A stretch of DNA of 11,806 nucleotides from a bacterium UBP9_UBA1432 (GTDB lineage: Bacteria; Vulcanimicrobiota; Xenobia; Xenobiales; Xenobiaceae), in NCBI GenBank assembly GCA_002329445.1, contig DCTU01000171.1, positions 1-11,806 on the forward strand. The letters run 5' to 3'. The number at the start of each line of letters is the position of its first letter. The stretch's first letter is position 1. The notes under the pieces are model-generated. The model saw nothing but the letters and a program-made list of their open reading frames with translations, searched no databases and had not been told where the DNA came from. This document shows positions 1 to 5,935 of this stretch, piece by piece. Position numbers and translations under genes: made by a program.

Positions 1-774
1 CGCTTTTTTGTAGTCTCGGCCTTGATTGCCGGGCTCATGTCGTTGTCGATGCCCACCGCGTGGGCGGTTGGGCGCGACACGGCCCGAGTGGAGGGCCTGC
101 GGGGGACATCCTCTGTCCGGACCTCGAATTCTGCTGCCTGGCAGAATCTGGAGGGTCGGCTCGACCTGACGGTCGGCTCGACCTTGCGGACCAGCCAGGA
201 TTCCGAGGCCCTGGTCAGTTTGCCAGGGGATGTCGTTCTGCGCGTGGCTCCGGGCTCGGAGCTGGAAGTGTCGCGCCTGGACGGGCGCAATCTCGAATTG
301 AACCTGGAGTCTGGACGGCTCTTCGCCAGCGTGCCTGCTCAGCACGGGAACTCCACGCAGCTTCAGGTTCAGACTCCGGCCGGTCTGGCCGTGAGTTCGG
401 GTGCAGAGTTCACCCTGGAAGCCGGTGAACAGACTTCGCTGCGCGTGATCTCCGGCTCGGCGCGCCTGGCTGGCCAGACGGTCACCCTGGGTGAGGCGTC
501 GGCTCAGGCCCTGGAAGTTCCCGCCGGGACCGAAGCCGTGGCCCAGAACGGCCAGCAGCACGACAACGCCAAGTGCGACTGTCAGGATGAAGATTGTCCT
601 TGTCAGTCGGACGCTGGCAAGTGCAACACCGACCAGTGCACGACTTGGAAGGCCGCCCACGGTGGCGCTTCGACCGGCGGCACCTTCCCGGTGTTTGCGG
701 TGTTGGGCGGTCTGGGGTTGCTGGGCATCATCGCCCTGCTGATCTCGGACTCCAGCGACGTTCAGAGCAAGTAG
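1..774 (+). CDS. FecR-domain envelope protein with Cys-rich linker and C-terminal membrane anchor (5' partial)
   Basis: The reading frame is open to the left edge, so the true start lies outside the window; the TTG at 22 is inside a signal peptide and is not a likely start. Visible residues 1-22 form a hydrophobic signal core ending in AWA, a good signal peptidase I site. Residues about 28-170 resemble a FecR domain: alternating short beta strands with the pattern of an 'LTVGSTLRTSQDSEALVSLP' block followed by an 'LESGRLFASV' block. Six Cys lie within 22 residues (bases 574-639, KCDC...CPC...C...C). A Gly-rich hydrophobic segment (bases 685-744) then leaves a short polar tail, SDSSDVQSK. I infer an exported, membrane-anchored protein with the FecR domain outside the cytoplasm. 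FecR domains are known in iron-signalling anti-sigma regulators and in many envelope proteins of unknown role; no sigma factor is adjacent here. The next gene is a BY-kinase, so a role in polysaccharide control is possible. Exact function is unknown. Confidence 0.85.
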   Translation, partial: RFFVVSALIAGLMSLSMPTAWAVGRDTARVEGLRGTSSVRTSNSAAWQNLEGRLDLTVGSTLRTSQDSEALVSLPGDVVLRVAPGSELEVSRLDGRNLELNLESGRLFASVPAQHGNSTQLQVQTPAGLAVSSGAEFTLEAGEQTSLRVISGSARLAGQTVTLGEASAQALEVPAGTEAVAQNGQQHDNAKCDCQDEDCPCQSDAGKCNTDQCTTWKAAHGGASTGGTFPVFAVLGGLGLLGIIALLISDSSDVQSK

Positions 775-792
775 TCTTGCAGAACCTGGTTG

Positions 793-833
793 GCAGGGGG
801 CGACGGCCCGCTCTGGTGTCGCTCGCCCCCTGC
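793..833 (+). other. Strong inverted repeat downstream of the FecR gene
   Basis: A perfect 11-bp stem pairs 793-803 (GCAGGGGGCGA) with 823-833 (TCGCCCCCTGC) around a 19-nt loop. It starts 19 bases after the FecR stop codon. No T tract follows, so it does not look like a standard intrinsic terminator. It could stabilise the 3' end of the upstream mRNA or partly separate expression of the FecR gene and the kinase. Confidence 0.5.
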
Positions 834-877
834 AGCCATGTCCGCCCCGTCAGGTTCGGCCGGGGCTTCAGTCTGGA

Positions 878-896
878 GAAGGTCATCAGGACCTTC
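878..896 (+). other. Small hairpin in the leader of the tyrosine kinase gene
   Basis: A perfect 7-bp stem pairs 878-884 (GAAGGTC) with 890-896 (GACCTTC) around the loop ATCAG. It ends about 30 bases before the kinase start codon, just upstream of the G-rich ribosome-binding region. The rest of the 775-928 gap shows no gene and no convincing sigma-70 promoter. A regulatory role is a guess; a 7-bp stem in GC-rich DNA can arise by chance. Confidence 0.3.
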
Positions 897-928
897 CCCG
901 TTCAGTCAGGGGGGCTGCGGAGTCTGTG

Positions 929-1849
929 ATGTCCACCGAGGAACCGGAGACCGTCGCGCCTTCGCCGCCTGCGGCGGATGTCGGCCGGGCGGCAGGCGTC
1001 GAGGAGATCGTCGGGTCTGAAGGGATCCACGGTCTTCTGGCCATTCTCCGCGATCCCGAGTCCCCGGTGGCCGAGAGCATCCGCTCGATCCGCACCGGTC
1101 TGCAGAGGCATCTGGCAGCCGGGGTCCATTGCCTGATGGTTCTGTCGCCCTGGGGAGGCGATGGGAAGTCCACCGTGTGCGCCAACCTGGCCGCCTCCTT
1201 GAGTCAGCTCTTCATCGAGGTGATCCTGGTCGACGCAGACCTCCGCAAGCCGACCCTGACCCGGGTCTTCAAGAGAGAGGGACGGCCCGGCCTGACCGAT
1301 TGTCTGGAGGGGCGTTTTCAGGCATCAGACGTCATCCAGTCCACAGGCGTCGACCGCTTGAGCTTCGTCTCGGCGGGAACCGCCCTGGCCAACCCGGCAG
1401 ACCTGTTGGGCCGGGGAAACCTGGCCCAGATCCTGCAGGATCTTCAATCCAGATGCCAGTGTCTGATCCTGGATACCTCGCCTTTGACGGCCTGCGGGGA
1501 CGCTCTGCTCATCGGGGCGCAGATCCGTCACGCCCTGATGGTGATCAGCCCCAAGAACTGGCAGGGAGACGCCGAGTCGCGAGTCCGCGAGCTGCTGGCC
1601 GACCACGGGGTGGAGGTCCTGGGCGTGATCCTCAATGGGACGGACGACCAGTCGGAAGGTTACGGTTACGGCTACGGTTACGGCTACGGTTACGGGCAGC
1701 CTCCCGAAGGCCGACATGTGAAGGATTCTGGTCAGCTCGCCGCACGGCACGGCCATTCCGGTCGAAGTCGGGGCAGCGCGAGATCTCGCGGTGGCCTCCT
1801 GCAGGGGCTTTGGAAGCGTCTGTGGAGACCCCACCGGGAACGGGAGTGA
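929..1849 (+). CDS. CpsD/CapB-type bacterial tyrosine kinase (BY-kinase) of polysaccharide assembly
   Basis: This 306-residue protein is a cytoplasmic P-loop kinase of the polysaccharide co-polymerase system. Visible motifs are the oligomerisation motif EX2RX2R (E49, R52, R55), Walker A SPWGGDGKST (73-82), Walker A' VILVDADLRKP (98-108) and Walker B CLILDTS (178-184). Six Tyr alternate with Gly at residues 245-255, the expected site of autophosphorylation in this family. In BY-kinases, phosphorylation cycling of the Tyr cluster controls chain length and export. There is no transmembrane part, so it is the split CpsD/CapB type and needs a membrane activator (CpsC/CapA-like) that is not seen here. 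The tail goes on for about 50 residues beyond the Tyr repeat and is rich in Arg, Ser and Gly, ending in a Trp- and Arg-rich segment (290-300), which is unusual. I chose ATG 929 because GGAG at 919-922 lies 6 bases upstream; GTG 926 is the alternative. The gene follows the FecR gene by 154 bases. Confidence 0.93.
   Translation: MSTEEPETVAPSPPAADVGRAAGVEEIVGSEGIHGLLAILRDPESPVAESIRSIRTGLQRHLAAGVHCLMVLSPWGGDGKSTVCANLAASLSQLFIEVILVDADLRKPTLTRVFKREGRPGLTDCLEGRFQASDVIQSTGVDRLSFVSAGTALANPADLLGRGNLAQILQDLQSRCQCLILDTSPLTACGDALLIGAQIRHALMVISPKNWQGDAESRVRELLADHGVEVLGVILNGTDDQSEGYGYGYGYGYGYGQPPEGRHVKDSGQLAARHGHSGRSRGSARSRGGLLQGLWKRLWRPHRERE
1658..1693 (+). repeat. Six tandem GGY-TAC hexamers encoding the (Gly-Tyr)6 kinase tail
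   Basis: Six in-frame units of GGT/GGC plus TAC run without interruption and are followed by GGG. Each unit encodes Gly-Tyr. Because the unit is 6 bp, slippage would add or remove Tyr residues without shifting the frame. Third-position T/C differences between units show that the array is not perfectly uniform. Confidence 0.95.
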
Positions 1850-1997
1850 AAGGGACTGCGAACCGGTCTGCCACGCCGACCGCGTCCAGGACAAAAAGTG
1901 GTCTCGGAGTCAGGCTGAATCATGGCTCGGGATGCCCCGGAGAGGAAACGAGGAGACTCGTCCGCCGGCTTTCCTGAGGTCCCAAGGTTTTGTCGGG

Positions 1998-2023
1998 CTC
2001 CCAAATCCAATCTGGGAGGAGGG
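1998..2023 (+). promoter_or_regulatory. Shine-Dalgarno of the SLH porin, partly inside a hairpin
   Basis: The purine-rich run at 2014-2023 (GGGAGGAGGG) is the ribosome binding site for ATG 2034 and supports that start. Its 5' part lies in a stem: 1998-2003 (CTCCCA) pairs perfectly with 2013-2018 (TGGGAG) across a 9-nt loop. The site is therefore partly sequestered when the hairpin forms, which could tune translation of the porin. The rest of the 1850-2033 gap holds no gene and no convincing promoter. Confidence 0.55.
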
Positions 2024-2033
2024 CATCGGACCC

Positions 2034-4679
2034 ATGAAACGCCAAACCCTGTTGCTTGCGGCTCTTCTGGCCCTGGTGATGGTGGTTCCCTCGTGGGCGG
2101 CCCCGCTTTTCCCCGACGTGCCGGAGAACCATTGGGCGCGTGACGCAGTGGCATCGCTTGCTGCGCGCGGCCTGGTGGAAGGCTATCCGGACGGCACGTT
2201 CAAGGGAGACCGGGCGAGCACGCGTTGGGAAGTCGCCATGATCATGGCCAGGTTCCTGGCCAAGATGGAAGAGGAACACGCCACCTTCGCCACCAAGGCG
2301 GACCTGGCGGAGGTTCGTAAACTGGTCAACGCCTTGCGCGAGGAATTGGACGCTCTCGGTGTGAGAGTCACCAACCTCGAGGAGGGCGTCGCGCGTCTGG
2401 ACAGTCGCGTGAGCGAACTCGAACGGATTACCTTCTACGGGATGGTCGAGACCCGCGTCGTGGCCCAGTCGTTCCGGAACACCGGAATGAACACCAGCGA
2501 CAACGGCATCGGCCAGTTCAACGCTTCCGACTACAACACCCTGGTGGGCACCTATGGAGGGACTCAACTCAGCCCCTACCAGAACGCCTTCGGGGTGGCG
2601 CCCCCCATGACGAACGTCGGGGTGCTGGGGCAGTTCTCCGGTCCCGCCGGGGTGCTCCCGGTGATCGACATGCGCAACGGTCGGGCCCTGACCAACGGGA
2701 CCGGCTTCACCATGCGCGGCATCCTGGGCCTGCGGATTCGCGTCTCTGACGACGTGGACGCGGGTGCGGAGTTCGCTGCCTTCACGTCGCAGGGCGACTC
2801 GATCGTCGACGCCGTTTGGGGCGTGTCGGCTCCCTACCTGTCCAACCCCTACACCGCCAACCGTGGCGGCGGCGGGCTCGGCCTGGCAGGCGCTCAGCCT
2901 CTGACCAACTCACCCTTCACCCGGGTGACGCTGGACAACTTCTGGGTCATCCACAACCCCAGCAACACCAAGCTGGTCCTGGGTGCCTTCAGCACCGACC
3001 GGATGGACGACCTGGTCTACGTCGGCCAGTACAACCCGAACGCCAACGGGCCGGAGTACCTGCCCAGCTTCGGCTTCAACATCAGCGGCGCCAGTGACAT
3101 CTCCGACACCGGCGTGCTGCGCTGGGAGGTCCTGGGGACTCAACTGGCGGACGGCAACATCTCGAACTTCAACTTCAGCAACTACCAGAGCTACGCCCTG
3201 GGTCTGAATGTCGGCTTCGAGTTCGAGGGCGGTGACGTGAAGGCCAACTTCCTTCGCGCCGCCAACGAGGCCTCTGGTTCCAACCCCCTCGCCGTCGGCC
3301 TGATCGACAACGTGAACGTGGCCTTCGGGGCCGGCCAGCTCGGCATCCAGACCACGGGGGGAACCCCGCTCCAGTGGGTCAACCCCAGCGGCTACTTCGC
3401 CGCCCAGACCTCCGCCTTCGCCCAGCTCAACGGTGGAGTCGGTTCGACCGTGGACAACCGGCCCATTGCGGGCTGGAACCCCGCGGCAGACAACGCGGCC
3501 GGCCTGCTCTTCGCAGGGGGTGGCGGCTTCGGCCCGCAGGGCATGACCAGCTATGGTCTGTCCGGCCACTACATGTGGGATCTGGAAGGATACCAGATCT
3601 ACGTGGATGGCGAGTTTGCCCATTCGGACTACAAGCCGAACCAGAACTCGGCCTACTCGGTGGGTGGCGACGCCTACCGCTTCGAGGTCGGCTCCAACCT
3701 GCTGGATGGTTCTCTGGACCTGTCCCTGGCCTGGTTGAGCGTCGATCCCACCTACGACCCGTTCATCCTGCAGTACCCCACCACGCCTTCCCTGGGCCTC
3801 GGTGCCTATCCGGGCGTGTGGCGGCTGCCTGACATGAACTACTTCGCCAACATGTACTCGCTGCACGACACCAAGCGCTACCCCCACAACCGCGAGGGTC
3901 TGCGTTTTGACGGGCAGTATCACTTCGACGACCGTCACGGTCGAGTCTATGCCTTCGCCGAGTTCCTCGACCAGAAGAAGACCTCGCTGTATGACGTGCG
4001 CGTGCCCGGCGTCGCCGGGGTTCCCAACTTCCCCGTCCTGGGGATGTCTCCGGGCTTCATCGACCCGGTGTTCTTCGGCTATGCCCACCCGTCGGTCTAC
4101 GGAGCCAGCTCGGCTTCTTCGTTCACCGATACCCTCCAGCCGATGGAGGACCCTCGCGGGACCGTCACCAGTTGGGGTCTGGGCTACACCTACAAGTTCA
4201 CCGACCCGCGCCTGAAGCTGGATGTGGCCGTCGAGCGTCACGACTTCTACCGGCCGACCAGCCTGAGCACCCGCTTCGGCGGTGGCCAGAACCTGGTCGA
4301 CCTGCAGACGACGATGGGCCACTTCCAGTTGGGCTGGGAGATCGACGACCGCTGGAACCTGCGTGGTGGTGTGGACCTGTCCAACATCCGCGGGCACTGG
4401 GATCCGGCTGGGCTCTACAACGCCTATAGCCGCAACCCCAACTTCGACACGGTGAACTCGACGCAGATCGCTCCCTTCGTGGGATTCGATTGCGACGTGT
4501 CGACCAACACCGCCTGGTCGATGGACTTCACCTACTACGACACCAACGACAACATGCCCACCGAGATCTATGGTGGGCGGCGGACCAACAACGACCAGGC
4601 TCCTGGCGCCAACTTCACCAACCATCCCTTCGACTGGCAGGGATGGCAGTTGACCAGCAGCTTCTCGGTCAAGTTCTAG
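2034..4679 (+). CDS. SLH-domain outer-membrane porin (SlpA/OmpM/SomA-like)
   Basis: The 881-residue protein has a signal peptide (1-22, cleavage after SWA), one SLH domain (about 27-75, with FPDVPENHWA, GYPDGTFKG and the wall-binding TRWE at 63-66), a heptad-like coiled coil (about 85-131), and a long barrel region rich in aromatic and Gly/Asn residues that begins at ITFYGMVETRV. It ends in SFSVKF; a C-terminal Phe is the usual signal for outer-membrane barrel insertion. In known relatives the SLH domain binds wall-linked polymer or modified peptidoglycan and the barrel sits in the outer membrane, so the protein is both pore and tether. The frame is open upstream to 1791, but ATG 2034 is chosen because the signal peptide starts there and a GGAGGAGG site precedes it by 11 bases. 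At 881 residues it is longer than many such porins, suggesting extended surface loops. It is probably abundant, given the strong ribosome site and terminator. Its substrate cannot be told. Confidence 0.94.
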   Translation: MKRQTLLLAALLALVMVVPSWAAPLFPDVPENHWARDAVASLAARGLVEGYPDGTFKGDRASTRWEVAMIMARFLAKMEEEHATFATKADLAEVRKLVNALREELDALGVRVTNLEEGVARLDSRVSELERITFYGMVETRVVAQSFRNTGMNTSDNGIGQFNASDYNTLVGTYGGTQLSPYQNAFGVAPPMTNVGVLGQFSGPAGVLPVIDMRNGRALTNGTGFTMRGILGLRIRVSDDVDAGAEFAAFTSQGDSIVDAVWGVSAPYLSNPYTANRGGGGLGLAGAQPLTNSPFTRVTLDNFWVIHNPSNTKLVLGAFSTDRMDDLVYVGQYNPNANGPEYLPSFGFNISGASDISDTGVLRWEVLGTQLADGNISNFNFSNYQSYALGLNVGFEFEGGDVKANFLRAANEASGSNPLAVGLIDNVNVAFGAGQLGIQTTGGTPLQWVNPSGYFAAQTSAFAQLNGGVGSTVDNRPIAGWNPAADNAAGLLFAGGGGFGPQGMTSYGLSGHYMWDLEGYQIYVDGEFAHSDYKPNQNSAYSVGGDAYRFEVGSNLLDGSLDLSLAWLSVDPTYDPFILQYPTTPSLGLGAYPGVWRLPDMNYFANMYSLHDTKRYPHNREGLRFDGQYHFDDRHGRVYAFAEFLDQKKTSLYDVRVPGVAGVPNFPVLGMSPGFIDPVFFGYAHPSVYGASSASSFTDTLQPMEDPRGTVTSWGLGYTYKFTDPRLKLDVAVERHDFYRPTSLSTRFGGGQNLVDLQTTMGHFQLGWEIDDRWNLRGGVDLSNIRGHWDPAGLYNAYSRNPNFDTVNSTQIAPFVGFDCDVSTNTAWSMDFTYYDTNDNMPTEIYGGRRTNNDQAPGANFTNHPFDWQGWQLTSSFSVKF

Positions 4680-4700
4680 GCCTCTCAGTCGATCCACCAG

Positions 4701-4728
4701 GGCCCCGCCTTCGGGCGGGGCCTTTTTT
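4701..4728 (+). terminator. Intrinsic terminator with UUCG tetraloop after the SLH porin
   Basis: A perfect 9-bp GC stem pairs 4701-4709 (GGCCCCGCC) with 4714-4722 (GGCGGGGCC). It is closed by the very stable C(TTCG)G loop and followed at once by six T. It starts 21 bases after the porin stop. There is no T tract on the other strand, so it works for plus-strand transcripts only. It separates the porin from the sugar-gene run that follows. Confidence 0.95.
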
Positions 4729-4751
4729 CTTGTTCCGCCTTCGGGCGGGGC
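4705..4751 (+). repeat. Direct repeat of the terminator hairpin core (two copies)
   Basis: The 17-base string CCGCCTTCGGGCGGGGC occurs at 4705-4721 and again at 4735-4751. Each copy can form a stem closed by TTCG; the second has a 5-bp stem (4735-4739 with 4744-4748) and is not followed by a T run. The second copy may be a duplicated or decayed terminator. The remaining sequence to 4887 holds no gene; it includes an 8-G run at 4825-4832 and no convincing promoter. Confidence 0.8.
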
Positions 4752-4887
4752 TTCGGATGGGATCCCGCCTCGGCGGCAGGAGAAGGGCCCCGAGGCTGGA
4801 ATAGTAGGCTTTCGAAATCGGGACGGGGGGGGCAGCTTGTCTTGCCCGGGACTCGAGGCTTGAGACTGTTGGAGGTGGCGAGCAAAC

Positions 4888-5913
4888 ATGAAGAGAGCTT
4901 TGATAACGGGCGGGTTGGGCTTCGTCGGCACGCATCTGGTGGATCGGCTCTTGTCCGAGGGGTCCCAGGTGACCATCGTCGACAGCCTGATCAGCAACGT
5001 GATGCAGCCTGCCGATTATGAAGCCTCTTGCCGGGTGATCGTCGGAGCGATCGAAGACGTCGCCAGGGATCTCTTTCCGCCCAGCCACCACTTCGACGAG
5101 ATCTACCACCTGGCCAGCGTGGTCGGGCCCGCCGGAGTTCTCAAGCACTCTGGGGAGATCGCCCGGCAGGTCGTCACCTCGGGTGAGGCCGTCGTCGAGT
5201 TGGCCCTGGCCCACAAGGCCCGCCTGATCGAGGTCTCGACCTCGGAGGTCTATGGTCGTGCCGGGACCTTCCGTGAGACCGACAGTTGCATCATCCCTGG
5301 CCGTTTCACGGTCCGCCTGGAGTACGCGGTGGCCAAGTTGACCTCCGAGATCGCGGCGATCAACCGGGCTCGGGTCACCGACCTGCACGTCAACATCGTG
5401 CGGCCTTTCAACATCGCCGGACCCCGGCAGTTGCCCGGAGGCGGATTCGTGCTGCCCCGCTTCGTCATCGCCGCCCTGACGGGCGCACCCTTGACCGTCT
5501 TCGGGACCGGGCAGCAGGTCCGGGCCTTCACGGATGTCCGAGACATCGTGACCGGGGTCACATCCGTCATGCGCTCGCCCCACCGCAGCCGGGTTTTCAA
5601 CCTGGGCAATCCGGCCAACGAGCTGTCGATCATGGATCTGGCCCACCGGGTCCGTGAGGTCGTCGGGAGCCGCTCGCCGATCATCAACGTCGATCCCAAG
5701 ACGCTCTTCGGGCCGCTCTATGAAGAGGGTTTCGACAAGGTGCCTGAAGACACCCGGGCGCGCGAGGACCTCTCCTGGAAGCCCAGATACACCCTGGAAG
5801 ACACGATTCGCGACACCATGAACTGGTACTCCGAGCGCCCGCACATGCTGACCTGCACCGATGAACAGGAGCAGGAGGTTCTGGTCGGGGCGCTTGCCGA
5901 GACCCCAGCCTGA
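4888..5913 (+). CDS. NAD-dependent epimerase/dehydratase (extended SDR, nucleotide-sugar enzyme)
   Basis: The 341-residue protein has the length and motifs of extended short-chain dehydrogenases acting on nucleotide sugars. The Rossmann motif TGGLGFVG is at residues 7-14. Asp32 at the end of beta-2 favours NAD over NADP. HLAS is at 74-77, STSEVYG at 117-123 (Thr118 catalytic), and YAVAK gives Tyr146 and Lys150 of the active site. Relatives include UDP-glucose 4-epimerase, UDP-glucuronate decarboxylase and dTDP-glucose 4,6-dehydratase. STSEVYG rather than STDEVYG argues against the classical dTDP-glucose dehydratase, but the substrate cannot be settled. It acts in the cytoplasm and would supply a sugar for the polymer built by the neighbouring genes. 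GGAGGT at 4871-4876, 11 bases before the ATG, supports the start. It is the first gene after the porin terminator and is followed by the glycosyltransferase after 22 bases, so the two are probably co-transcribed. Confidence 0.95.
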   Translation: MKRALITGGLGFVGTHLVDRLLSEGSQVTIVDSLISNVMQPADYEASCRVIVGAIEDVARDLFPPSHHFDEIYHLASVVGPAGVLKHSGEIARQVVTSGEAVVELALAHKARLIEVSTSEVYGRAGTFRETDSCIIPGRFTVRLEYAVAKLTSEIAAINRARVTDLHVNIVRPFNIAGPRQLPGGGFVLPRFVIAALTGAPLTVFGTGQQVRAFTDVRDIVTGVTSVMRSPHRSRVFNLGNPANELSIMDLAHRVREVVGSRSPIINVDPKTLFGPLYEEGFDKVPEDTRAREDLSWKPRYTLEDTIRDTMNWYSERPHMLTCTDEQEQEVLVGALAETPA

Positions 5914-5922
5914 TCCGCCACC

Positions 5923-5929
5923 GGGAAGG
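5923..5929 (+). promoter_or_regulatory. Ribosome binding site deciding a TTG start for the glycosyltransferase
   Basis: GGGAAGG lies 6 bases before TTG 5936, in the 22-base gap after the epimerase stop. No ATG occurs in frame near here. The alternative start is GTG 5963, with GGTGG upstream, which would trim nine residues and begin right at the first beta strand (VALDASFL). Confidence 0.6.
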
Positions 5930-5935
5930 TCTGCC

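Noticed and set aside
1658..1693. The tandem repeat as a CRISPR or mobile-element trace
   Set aside because: Units are 6 bp, contiguous, in frame and explained by Gly-Tyr coding; there are no spacers or inverted termini.
1791..2033. N-terminal extension of the porin frame by 81 codons
   Set aside because: The extension overlaps the kinase 3' end and would bury the signal peptide. ATG 2034 has a good ribosome site and begins exactly at the signal peptide.
4837..4865. A possible sigma-70 promoter (TTGTCT with a -10 near 4860) before the epimerase gene
   Set aside because: The -35 match is fair, but the sequence at the -10 distance (TTGAGA) matches TATAAT poorly; not strong enough to annotate.
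2910..4997. A 695-codon open frame antisense to the SLH porin
   Set aside because: It lies opposite a protein with clear signal peptide, SLH domain and C-terminal Phe. Its product is rich in Val, Gly, His and Asp with no domain pattern. Strong G/C bias at third positions removes stops from the opposite frame.
5861..5935. Upstream start of the glycosyltransferase inside the epimerase gene
   Set aside because: The extra 25 residues are Pro/Arg-rich and unlike a GT4 N-terminus, and the strand VALDASFL that begins the fold comes later; TTG 5936 has a well-spaced ribosome site.
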